This document shows, piece after piece, positions 25,223 through 37,100 of a stretch of DNA of 64,000 bases. The notes beneath the pieces are model-generated. The model did no database searches and was not told the origin of the DNA. It saw nothing but the letters and a program-made list of their open reading frames with translations. Every line of letters starts with the position of its first letter. Within the stretch, counting starts at the first letter, position 1. The position numbers and the translations under genes are program-made. Source of the DNA: Coturnix japonica (Eukaryota; Chordata; Aves; Galliformes; Phasianidae); the NCBI RefSeq assembly GCF_001577835.2, contig NC_029518.1:51988878-52052877 (forward strand). Reading direction: 5' to 3'.

Positions 25223-26572
25223 GAGGATGATAAACTGATGAGGCATTTATGGCACTGTAGAGATGGTAGCAGTGCAGAAGTAATCTGACTATTTCTTGGC
25301 TAACTTGATCATTTGAAGAAAGTTATGAAAGCGACCCAACTCATCTAACCATTCTGTGGGAGGAATATACTAAAGAAACCTTAGAAGTCAATTGGAAAAA
25401 AGACTACTGCATTTCTTTTGCCCACACTCCCTCTGTTTAATAAAGATGCCGGATGGGGAGACTTGCTTCTCTTCCTGGCATCCTCTCTCCCCCTGCAGAG
25501 CAGGCATTTCTGCTCACCAAGTGTACAGGGCTCCATACATCTCCTGTCCAGGTTTTGAACCTTACACTTACTTCAGGGGCATAAAGCTAATTATCCACAG
25601 GCAGCACGGGAAAAGTTTTCTTAGGGCTTCTCTGTGGGAGTTCTGTGTATTTTCTCTGTCTTTGGTGTCATCTGCTCACAGAAGGGGCTGCGAGTGCTCT
25701 TGGCAAAATTTATTTCCTTTTCCTCTTTAGGAGAGAAACCACGTTAGTAAAAGATTTAAAAAATTGGGTTTCTGTATATTTTGATTACAGGAAACCAACT
25801 GAAAAATCTTATATTACTATACACTCTATTCAGCTAATATGGTTGTATAAATATTGGGCAAGCTTTCTCTACTTCTCTAATATGTAAAACAGACCAGGAA
25901 ACAAAAAATAATCCAAAGGCAACTGTCTGTTCAGTGTTCCTGAAACTTACTGTGCTTGCACTATTTTCCTTCTGATGCCTATAGCCATGGTTTGATCCAT
26001 CACAGTTATGCATATTCAACGATCTGTCTCTCCTTTGATGTTGCTAAATAAGATCTTCAGATATGAATGAAATTGTTAAAGGCCCAAGGGTCTTCTACTA
26101 CCAGTCAGTTCTCTTCATTTTATCAGTCCTTGCATTGGGTTCAGACTAATACTATAATAATAATTTTAAAAGAAAAAAGGCTATATTCATGAATAATGCC
26201 ATAACACACCCTGGGTTAGGTCTTTGCCATTAGAGAGAAAAAAGTACTTCAGTCCAGGTAAGTGGCTGAAGTAGGACTGAGGCAGCTCAATGAATGTATG
26301 TGCTACAGACTGGTAGGCCTGGTAGGGCACGTTCCACCTCCAGGTTAGCAGCAGCAGAGCTGTGCCTGAACAAGTGAGCCACAAAGCCAACTTTGTTTCC
26401 AAGGTACCCAGGACCTGCCTCACGTTCTGCCAAGCTGGGGGTCTGTGTCTGCAAGCATACAGCAATGCATGCATTCATGGATGGGATCCATTAGCTATGA
26501 CATAAAATAATCTTACAATTCTATGAAGTTTTAAAAGAAAATTTATAAGAAATTGATACGATAGGATGAGAG

Positions 26573-26812
26573 TTAATGTCATTAAGGTGAGCCACAGGAG
26601 GTTCAGGTTGAATATTAGGAGCAATTTTGTCTCAGAAAGAGTGGTGAGCCTGACACAGGCTGGAGGTGGTGGAGTCTCCATCCCTAGAGATGTACAGAAA
26701 AAGGGTGGACGTGGCACTGAGGGATGTGGTTTAGTGGGCATGGTGGTGATGGGTTCATGGTTGGACCAGGTGACCTTAGAATCATTCAGGTTGGAAAAGA
26801 CCTCTATGATTG
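26573..26812 (+). mobile_element. CR1 LINE 3' fragment with internally inverted tail segment
   Basis: The plus-strand body matches CR1 from GCCACAGGAGGTTCAGGTTG through AGGTGGTGGAGTCTCCATCC, GTGGCACTGAGGGATGTGG and GGTTGGACCAGGTGACCTTA. The next 26 bp (26779-26804) are the exact reverse complement of what a CR1 tail should show there (GAGGTCTTTTCCAACCTGAA then TGATTC). Normal tail sequence (TATGATT) resumes directly afterwards. Confidence 0.88.
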
Positions 26813-29800
26813 TGTTGATGCTCCCTCTGCTTCTGCTCAGACTCCTGGGAAAGAGGCCCACGTTGGCTCTGCTGCTCAAAGTGACACAGACACTGTTGAT
26901 GGTGCCAAGCAGGACAGGTGATTTTGTTTTACTTCCCTGTCTGCTTCCAAAAATTCTCACCTAGTACCAAAAACCAGTGGGAGTTACTAACTGAAGTGGT
27001 TGCACAGGCCTGTGAGTACCATTAAAAATTAACTCACCATCCCATTTCTGTGAATAATTTTAAAAACTTCCATGTTCAAAACAGATTTTACTCTGTATTT
27101 GGAAATAGGGGAAGCTACCTGGTCCCTATTAGGATGCCACTGGAAACTCATGGAAAAGTTAAAAATATTCAGGAAAAAAATAATGAATAGAGTAGATGTA
27201 ACTAATCTATTCCCACCTTACGGGGATTTTCAAAGAAATCTTTTCCCCATTAACAGCAAAGAAGTTCCAGATGATGGAGCAGGGTGATAACACAGTGCTG
27301 ATAGTTTTTAAAAGACTGTCAGCATGAATAACGTAATACGCCTCGACATGAACCCTAGGAAAAATGATAATGTGAAATAATAATGAAGAATCATTGCTGA
27401 TAAAATCCGTTCGGTCCATTTCAGCTGTCATACAATGATTACAGCATATATCTTTTCCAGGTACAAAATAAAAGACGTAGAGAACTTCTTTAGTCTATCA
27501 GAGAACATAAATCAAAAAATCCTTCCCGAAAGGTAAATCCAGAGGAATTCAATTAGCAATTAGGACTACATTCTTACTAGTAAAAGCACTTACAGAGACA
27601 AGCTGCTTGCAAAAGTGAGGGACCTTCTTTTTCATGACGTTTCCCAGGGCAAGCTGGATGTACCTGCTTTTGGAGCAGGCCTGGGGCCCGCAGCAGGCAT
27701 TGGCAGTGCAAAGATAGAGGACTGCACATGCTTCTGGGTGTAGACATGGGGATTGGCCTCATTACATACCTCAAATTTCCATTTCAGCTGCTCACTGCCT
27801 GCACATAACCTGGTCTCTTTCAGCACCCTGCTCCATAATAGCTAGTGCTCCTTCAGCCTGCTGGAAAACAGACAGTTTCCAGACCATGTTAGGGTTCTCT
27901 TCTTCCCAATATAGGCCAGAGATCAGCTTCAGTACCATCACTCTTTAACTATCAGTATTAGCCAATAAATGCCTTTAGCCACCTGAGGAAAGTCTCTCCC
28001 TTCCCAGCCTAGAATTTGGTTTAATAGATGCTGGGAGAGAGGCAGGGAGGAGAAGAGATTTACTAAGAGCTCAGTGGAAAAGAACTTGCCAAGCTGGGTA
28101 AAATTGCTTAGAACGTTGTTTTAAATAAAACGTTGCTTTAAGTGCCCGTAGGCAAGATTAGTGTCAAAACCATCAAAATGCCATAGAAACAGTAACAGAG
28201 TTTGTTAAATCGTAAATAGCAAGAGGAAATGCACCGTTCTCTGCACAGTGGGGAAGAAAAGGAACCGATCAATAGCAGACTAATGAAAGTATTGAACAAT
28301 TAAATTGCCTCTGGCATTGCAAATGAGGACTGCAGATAAGTATACATCTAAAACTCAATTTACAAGGTCAGAAGAGGACTCATACAGCATACAAAGTGAC
28401 AGAGATATATTAAGAGTATTATAACTGAACAAAGACTCACATCTTCAAAAACCCGTTAAGATCTTCTCTTGGTTTATCAGTATTTTAATCATTTCTCTGG
28501 GCAAAGACATATCATTAGTTACAGAAATGTTACTTTTTGTTTTCAACATTTTCCCCCTCTCACAGGTTCTGTTAAACTATTTGCAAAGTATTTTCAGCCC
28601 AAATAGCAATGGAAAACCCCAGTGACAATAAAGAAAAACTTTCAGCTAATCCAGCCAGTAGTTAGGACTTGGGTTAGTTGCTTATCTAGTCACCTGTTGT
28701 TAACTCTGAGCAGATTTTCCAGGATTACTAATTAATGGCAGCTGTGATATCTGGAGGCATAAGCCTATTGCATTTGCTTAAAATTTATGTTGAACACTAA
28801 GACAACCACAATCCACAAACATAAGTTCAACATTTTTACTCTGGTAGATGAGGAAGAGCACACTGTGGAGCACGTCTGAATACACAGATTTCTTTTTATC
28901 ACTGGATAAATCTGTTTCTCCATTAGTGTGGAAAGAATAATCCTAAAAGTACATTTTCAGGTAGGCTTGTACAGAATAAACTTTAGTCAATAAAACTACA
29001 CTGACATATGCCAAAGATCTGCTTCAGTGCTGAGATCTGCATTTGAAAATAAAACTTCCTTGAATTACTGTGGCTGTTGCTCCTGCCACAACCCTCAGAA
29101 AGCTGGTGGGACCTCGAGCCTATTGCGGTTTAAGCTGTCCGGCAGCTCACCACCACTCAGCCATTTGCTCAGTGCCCTGCAGTGGGATGGGGTAGAACCC
29201 TGGAAAAAAAAAAACAACAAAGGTAAAACTTATTGGTTGTGATAAATACTGTCTAATAGGACAGAAAAGTATTATCATTAATAGTAATGGTAAAAGAATA
29301 TACAAAACAAAGGTTGCATAAGCAATTGCTCACCACTTTTTGACTTCTGTCAGCCAGTCCCCAAGCAGCAGCAGCCCTCCTGACTAACTCCCACTTGGTA
29401 AGGAACATTCCTTCGGCCAGCTTAGGTCAGCTGTCCTGGCAATGTCCTCTTTCAGCATCTTGTGCAACTCCATCTCCTTGCTGGTAGGACAACAGAAGGA
29501 GCTGAAACATCCTTGGCACTGTACAGCACAGTTCAGCAACAGCTACAACACCAGTGTGTTACCAGTCTTATTCTCATCCTAAATCCACAAAATATCAGCC
29601 ACTATGAAGAAAACTGGCTCTATTCCAGCTGAAATTAGTGCAGAATCTTTCAAGTTCTTTTTATTTTTTTTTTCTTGCAGTGCCAAAATAACAGGCAGCA
29701 TTGCCACTACACTTTGCAAATGCAGAAGCAAGCCATGGGGTGAGTCTTGGTTCTGTTTCTGGGGATATCAGAAGGGGATCACAACAACAGGATCCTTGCA

Positions 29801-30433
29801 AGGATGTAGCAGCTTGCTCCTTAAAGAAACAGAATATCTGGAGAGATAATCTGATATTGGAAGCTCAGTATTTATTCTATCCTCACTATATCATTTTTGT
29901 AACTGAATTCTAGAGATCACTGCAACAAAGTCAATGCTTTCACAGCAGCAAAAATAATTCCTGACTGAAAAGTAGAATTTAATAGTGCAAAATAGCTTCA
30001 GCAGGACAGAAAATTAAAAATAGCTTTCTTTTTGAAGGCCAAACTCTTCTTGTATGAAACAGTGTTAAACATGTACCTTCAGTATGTGGGGTTTCCATTC
30101 TTCTTAAATTCTGTCTTTCTTATACTTTTCTGTCTCTCAAATTGTCAGAGTAAATACAGTCACTGGGAAATGAGTGTAGACCAGATCTATTGTAAATGCT
30201 TGGAAAATTCTTCATATTTTCCCTCACACAATGAAGTGCTGCCTGGCTTTGTTGCCTAATTTCACCTGTGTAAGCCTTAGCAAAGGATGAAAGGGGAAGA
30301 ACATCCAATTTGGCTTTCACTGGTAGCACTCTTTTTATTCACAGGGTGAGGACAAGCTCACCCTGCTCGGCAGCTCTGATCAATCAAACTATTCACCTGA
30401 AAGAGAAGACACTTTTTTGGAGGGGAAAATAAT

Positions 30434-30449
30434 GGGGGGGGGGGGGGGG
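30434..30449 (+). repeat. Poly(G) tract, 16 bp
   Basis: G16 followed directly by A5, about 70 bp before an A-rich tract. Able to form G-quadruplex; length in assemblies is often unreliable. Confidence 0.95.
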
Positions 30450-30515
30450 AAAAACACAACAAAAAAAGAGTGAGCAGATTTTCCCAAAATAAAGACTGCC
30501 ACTTCAGGTGTTCAT

Positions 30516-30561
30516 TAAAAAAGAAAAAAAAAAAAAAAAAAATAAAAATTAAAAAAAAAAA
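30516..30561 (+). repeat. A-rich low-complexity tract
   Basis: About 46 bp of A broken only by single G or T bases. With the preceding G16 it makes a strongly purine-biased strand. Confidence 0.93.
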
Positions 30562-31009
30562 TGGATGCCAAAAAACTTTATAGAAATACAGCCCAAGATT
30601 CTCTTTCTTGTGAGCTGAAAAGTTGGTAGCTGCATATGAGCTCAACTATTTGAGTTTCTTATACAACAAAACCAACTAATCCATATGAGTTTTGTAAAAG
30701 TTGGACTGTGAAACCCCGCTACCTGAGTGTGAAGCATTTCTGCTTGACTCAGCCCTAGAATGGTTTGAAATGACGAAGCCATTGAATGCCCCTCCACTCT
30801 ACTGCTTAAATTACCTCAGATCCCAATGACTGGAATAAAATCAATGTGATATCAGTATTTCATAATATCCTCCAGGGGAATTTTGAGAATTACAGGAAGT
30901 TAAATCTGCCTTCTGTATGGAGCAGATTAATAGTAAGCATATTAAAAATTGGAATTAGTGATTTTATAGATAATCATGTAAGTTATAAAGGGAATTACTT
31001 TTAGAGTAA

Positions 31010-31600
31010 AATCTGTTGGAATTATTTGAAGATATCAACAAACACAGTTAAGGATGAAGCTAATCACCAAATCACTTTAATAATGTATCTCCTCATAGAA
31101 CCTTAAAGAAACTAAGAAATTATGCATATAAAAATCAGCAAATAGAAAATCAAATAGCTGTATAACTCCATAAAATGTCTGTAACTGAATATTAAAAAAA
31201 AACCAAAACAAAACATGAATTATTATGAGAAAAAAAAATTACTGATGATACTGAATTATTCACAGTGGTCAAAGTTATAAAGAGTTGTAAAAGGACTTTG
31301 AGAGAGCATCAGTAGATAATGCGGTGGTTAATGAAATTCAATCCTGATAACTATAAATTACTTCATGAAGGAAAACCAACTCTAATTACACAGCCACAAT
31401 AATGTCCTCTAAATTACCTATTACCCAGGAAAAACATCTTGGTATTGCTATGAATACTTCCCCTACTCAGCTGTGGTGAGGATACACCTGTAGCGTGGGG
31501 TCCAGTGCTGGGCTTTGCAGTACAAAGGATGACAGATCAACTGAAAATAGCCACCAAGATGATGGTGGCTCATTTGTCTCACAAACTGAAAGCGTAGAGT
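31010..31600 (+). mobile_element. Old CR1-like LINE fragment (end of ORF2 and beyond)
   Basis: Strongly decayed plus-strand remnant of a CR1-clade reverse-transcriptase element. Recognisable blocks in order are AAAGAAACTAAGAAATTATG, a GATGATACTGAATTATTCAC block, TTAATGAAATTCAATCCTGA, a CAGGAAAAACATCTTGGTAT block and GGGGTCCAGTGCTGGGCTTT. These follow the order of the C-terminal ORF2 region of CR1 elements. There is no open frame. Both boundaries are approximate. Much older than the copies at 26.6 or 48.6 kb. Confidence 0.6.
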
Positions 31601-32374
31601 AGGGAACAGAGGAAGGAGAGTCCTCCTCTGGGCAAGAAGCCCTCATTATTGATGTGCCTGGTTACATTCCCAAATAAAAGAGAAACAGCAAGTAGCTTAC
31701 TCGTGTTGGTAAAGAGCTCTAAATCAAAATAAGTGGAAAAGGATGAAGAAGGATAATTCTCTGTGCCAGCAGTGGGAAAGATCCTAGTGAGGCGTGAAAA
31801 TCCCCTCAGGCTATAAAAAAGAAATCTGCACATACATATTATCACCGACAATAGGCTATCCTGAATTTACTCACTCTACAGTTATATTTTTACAGATAAT
31901 CTATTTGAAGATTGGTAGTAATGTTTTTTCCTGTAGTACAACAACCTTTCAAACCCCAAGAAGTACGGGTAACAAAGCTCACAGCTTTTACACAGTAGCT
32001 GAATTAAAAGGTTAAATATTTTTTTGTTATATGTTTTTAAAAGCATATTCAGTGATTTAACATTTTAGAAGAAATGGAAACACTGTACTCTATTCTTTGT
32101 TACTGACACTCTCAACATTTGATAGGAGTAAGACCAAGGCTCTAGAGAGTTAATGTCCTGTATCCAAGGCTGGCAGATACAGAAAAAGAAGTAGAAAAGG
32201 AGTAAGAATATAAATTATTTTTTCTTCCATCAATATCCTCCCACCTAATTTTACTGGTGCAGCTTTACTCAATTGGAGATGGTTTCCATACCAATCCACA
32301 GAGGATTTCCCTTCTGAGTATTCCTCCAGTAGGCCTCTCGAGCCACGTAAAGATTTTCCATTAGCAAGAGCCTT

Positions 32375-32480
32375 CTGCATTGGGTTCCATAGGTCAATTA
32401 TCTGTTGGATGATAAACCCCTTCCTACATTTATTTTGAGGCTCATTTCTGCTAGCTTATTCTGATGCTACTCATTGAAAC
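32375..32480 (-). mobile_element. Possible ancient CR1-clade LINE fragment
   Basis: The order of TCAATTATCTGTTGGATG, CCTTCCTACATTTATTTTGA and TTTCTGCTAGCTTATTCTGA loosely follows the reverse complement of old CR1/L3-type 3' regions. No tail repeat is left. A RepeatMasker-type profile search would decide. Confidence 0.25.
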
Positions 32481-34145
32481 ACAGTTTACTGCAAGGGCCT
32501 CAGCTGTTGAAGCACCAAAGAATAATATGTCCCTAGCTGGTTGCCAAGTGTTTGAAACAGATAATAATTTAAAAGAACTTGAATAGAAAAGGCACATAAG
32601 AGGAAAGGAATATGAATAATACTTACTCAGTAATACTTTCTCTCCATTTAGCAGATCTGGTACATAAAGAAGAATCAGACTCTTCTGCTAGCTGTGGTAA
32701 TGCTATTCCACCCCCAAACTGAGTGGAAAAAACAAAAGTGCATCAGGCCTGAATTTCAATTACAATTAGCTTTCATATGACATTTCTCCTGACCTAAGAG
32801 TGCTGTAAGAACATTGTCTTTCAAAGTACAACTGCAGCCAAAAGGCTGCTCTGTGTTAGCTGTTCTGCCTGACATACTACATTTGACCCTCTGGCCTGGC
32901 TGAAATGCATTAGACCTGAGAGGGTATAAATTACCCAAACTGTTCACCTGTGATAGGGAGAGCTTGTTAATAGTACCTCATCCATTCTGTGCAGAACAAT
33001 GTGACTGCTCCTCAGCCAGTGGCCATGGCCTTTGGGTTGTCTGGGTGGCAAGGATTTGAACCTTCCTGTTAGAAAACCAGTGCTGCCCACATCCTCCTTA
33101 CACAAGAGCCTAATGTTTCTGATCCAGCACGGTAATAAAAAGCTGATGATCTAAGTATTCAAATGCTTTGGATGATGCTTGCTACGTGGTGCTAAGGTCT
33201 GTGATACAATATGTGCTTTGCCACTTCCTGTGCATGCTGTGGTGGGTACGTGTTTACAGCATATGTTCCCAAATCAGGTCCATCAGCACTTTGCTTTGGT
33301 GAGAGTTAGGACGATACCAAACAAAACTCAATTCATCATTGTTAAACAGAATTGCGTTCTTCTCTAGCTCATTAATTCCCTTATGCCTCCAACTGTCTTT
33401 TATTATTCTCTCCTTATGTCTTTTCATTTTCACTTTTTGTAATCAGACTTGTAATCAAACCCTCCAGCTCCAGACACAAACTCCCACTCTCAGAATCCCT
33501 GAAAGGCTGATTGCAGGAAACTGGGAGGATCTGCAAGGGAAAGAAACACTCAGCTGCCACTACTTAAGCAGCTACTGCAGCTTATTGTCACAGGTGGATT
33601 TCTGCTTTAATAGAGCTCCTATATTTGTATGAGCAAAGTGTATTTGGAAAACCTGTGATTCGAAACAATGTGTATTTGCATGAGAGCTCAATGAGCAGAA
33701 TACCTGCTAGGGTAGGGGCTAGATCACATTCTCACTTAGCTCTGAAATACTTTAGGCAAGGAAACTCAAAAATGAAGGAAAAAACACTTCTCCAGTATTT
33801 ATTTGACACAGGACTGGGCTGATTATTTACGCAGTTTGGTGCACAATGATTTTTGAGCTCGTTAAAGAGTAATGTCACTTGAGGAATGAATTTTTTAAGA
33901 TGTCTGCAAGTCCACTTCTCCATCATTTATCTGCGTTTACTGCTGCGGTTCAGAACAGAACATTTGCCCTAAAGCTACTGTTGTTTTTGTTAAATGCCCC
34001 ACCTTGGATGCCTTTTTCCTGCAGACCATTGGGTGAAATTACCTCAGTTGGGTGGCAGTGACAGTTTTTAAGTGTTACTCTAAAGTAGATTGGAATACTA
34101 CTGCTACTACTGCTAAAAGTCCTCTATTGTTCAGTCAGTATCTCA

Positions 34146-34188
34146 GCCTATGAACAACTGCCCAATAAATGCCTATGAACAACTGCCC
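34146..34188 (+). repeat. Exact 18-bp direct duplication, period 25
   Basis: GCCTATGAACAACTGCCC occurs at 34146-34163 and again at 34171-34188, separated by AATAAAT. Confidence 0.95.
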
Positions 34189-37100
34189 CTGGTTCTAGTC
34201 TGGGATTCTGCCCCTATACCCTTTCTCTCAATGCAGAAACCTGAGTGATCGAAGACCCTTTTGAAGCATGCTTTGATTTGAAATCAGTTTTGCTGACTTT
34301 GTTGTTTCCCAGTCCATGTTTGTTTGGCTTTTGGGTGTGCTGTCAATAGAAGCTTCTTTTTCTCCCTAGCAGAGAGGAGTGGGAAGGAAAAATCTCCTGG
34401 TACCTGCACCTTTCTTCTTATAAAAGCCTCTGTCTCTGCAGAGGAAAGTAAAGGGAACACAAGTGAGTATGTGAACATCCATCCCTCAGGGTTTCTGACT
34501 GATTTTGGCCCCATGCCCCCTGTGCTATCATGACCGATCTCCTGGGCCCAGCTGCAGCAGAAGGAATCTTCTCTTTGGCAAAGGAAATGGGGTAAGGGAG
34601 CGCCCAGTATTTTGGCAGAGCAAAGCACTAAGGGATTTCTTCAAAGGATAATGATTAACAAATGTTAACAGTGCTCTGAAACCTCCTTTTCCTAATTCTT
34701 ACAAGGACCAATTGGAGGCTGGAATATTAATAGTAATGTTAATGTGCTCATGTGTTAGCTAACACAGTGTTTGGTGGAAATGCCTGCTGGTAGCAGGAAC
34801 AGCTCTGCTTAGTGCCCTGGGCCTGGCTACTCCACTGGCTGCTTTGCAACTACAGATGTTCTGTGAAGCAGGAGTAGAGGGATGAGGCCCCACAGTGCAG
34901 GCTGTGAGCTTCCCCTGACCCCATGGCCTGGCATGGCTGGCTCAGGTATGTGTGCTGAGCATCAGGCTTGGCTGCACACCTGTGTGCAGATCCAAGCGTA
35001 GCTGGCTTTCATCTCAAGTGTTTTTTTGGCTCCCCTGATGGATAAGAGGCTGCTTACAACCAGTCTGAGCTGCTGTACAAGGCATGGTGTGGGGAGATAC
35101 AGGATCCTGATGGCAGCAGTGGAGACTCCTCACCTCCTACCCCATGCCCGCATGGTCATTGGAAAAATCTCTTCGTCATCAGTTGAAGATGCCCAAACTG
35201 AGGCAAAAGAGAAATGTTGTGCTATGATCTATTCATGTTCACCTTCCCACCCTGGTTGTCTTGTGCTGGTGTAGTAGGTTGTTCACTCAGCGTGATAGGA
35301 CACATCTTTTCTCCTCTCCATGAGGGCCCTTTATTCAATCTTCATGATCCTGATATAAATGACTACAGCAAAGATGTTCGCTTTGATCCTGCAGCCTCCA
35401 GGCTCTGTTACTCCATCAGATCCCCTAGTGTAAATTATTATCTTACATAAATTATTAATTCACATTGATGATCCAGAAATGCTACATGAGTAAAAGAGCC
35501 AAGAGCTCAGCCAGTGATTATGAAGGAGAATCCCCATAGTTATCATGGATATAAATTAAATGTACAATAGTAACAAGACAAAATGACACAAACTGATGTG
35601 GGCGTTCTCCACAGGGACCTTCTTTAGTGGGACTCACTAAATCAGGTAATGTCCAGTAATACGTTTAATCTGTGTTATTTTGGAAATAATAAATCTTCAT
35701 AAACTGAAAATGCAAGAAGTGTCTGGGATAATATTAAACGAGCTAATTCCTAGTCTCTCAAAACAGTGCCTAATTTCATGTCCTTTTATCTTCCTTCAAG
35801 GCACAAGTTAAGGGGGTGTCCTCTGTATTTTAGCCCCCTTGTAGTTAGTTTGATGAACAATAGTTCTATATGTATGCTTCATTTAATACTGAAGGCCACT
35901 TCAGTTATGTTTCCTTAGAGATTTTTTTATATTTTTCACATAATGCTACAATAGTCTTTAGATACCTGTCCTGCACTTGAAGTTTTGCCAGGAAGGGTGA
36001 AATAATAAATATCTGTATTTACTTAAGAATTAGTCTGCCTTTTTCCTTTTTCTGCCTTCACTTCTGAAACTTTGTCTCCATCTTTGCGATATTATTTTTT
36101 AGTACGTTGGGCTGGCAGTTCTATACAATGACCCTTTTTTAGCAGTCATTCACTGCAACCAAGTGCAGCAATGCATCTCATTTTATAGCATAATGGTCTT
36201 TTAATTTACGCAGTTACCATATTTGCCTGTTTTTGTAGTGACTGCTAATTCACCTACCTACACAAAAAACAGACATTTCATTTCCTCTTACATTCTGTAC
36301 ATTACAAGCATATTGTGACACAACTGGCAGCTTGATGCTTCAGTCGCTTGTTAGCATTTGCTTATAAATATGCTCCTAGAGAAGGGAGGGAGATGTGTTA
36401 CTGCTCTGCTCTGTGCTGCCCTGATGGCTGGGAACACAGAAACTCTAGGACTGTAAGATCATTCACAGTGAGACTGCATAGCTACCTGTGAACATTTGGG
36501 GACTTGGCTTTGATTTCCAAACACAGAGCTTCAGTGGACCTGCACTACGGAAAAACATTCTCAGTGAAAGAATTTCAATAACACATCCTGCTTCTTTGCT
36601 TCTCCGGAGATCCCTTACTTGAGTGTGCAGATTCAATCTCAGACTTCTTTGTCTTGTCTTGTGGGGTTTACCCACAGGATTCCCCACACACCTCACTCCA
36701 GTGTTCTGCCAGAGAGGTATTACACAGCAACATGATCAGTCAGCCTTTCCTCGCTGATATATTTGATTGGAAAACGTGTCCAGAAACAATGGCATTTGGC
36801 TCTACAGTGCATCTGAGTGACAAATGCAGGTGTGTCCCCCTCAGCTGACCAGATGCAGACAACACTGACAGTTTTCTTCATCTCACCACTTATTCTTCCG
36901 AACATTTTCACTCACCAAAGCTCTCTTACTCTGGCAGCTGTTTTGCTGGTAGCTGATGGCTTTTTACCTTGACTTTGTTTTTCTGCTACACCTTGGTTGT
37001 CTGAGTTATGACTGAAGTCAAATCATGCCAGTATCTGTTATTTCTTCTTCTCTTCTGAATGTTTCAGAGTCTGAAGTTCTTTGTGTGGCTGAAAAGAATG

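Larger units (their letters stand above)
22434..31009. other. Intergenic DNA with small CR1 fragments
   Basis: Apart from the CR1 copies at 25.2 and 26.6 kb and the poly(G)/poly(A) pair at 30.4-30.6 kb, I see no gene. The 26475-26960 minus frame runs across CR1 sequence and is not a gene. Confidence 0.65.

Noticed and set aside
26475-26960. 161-codon minus-strand open frame
   Set aside because: Runs antisense through a CR1 fragment, so it is not a host gene.
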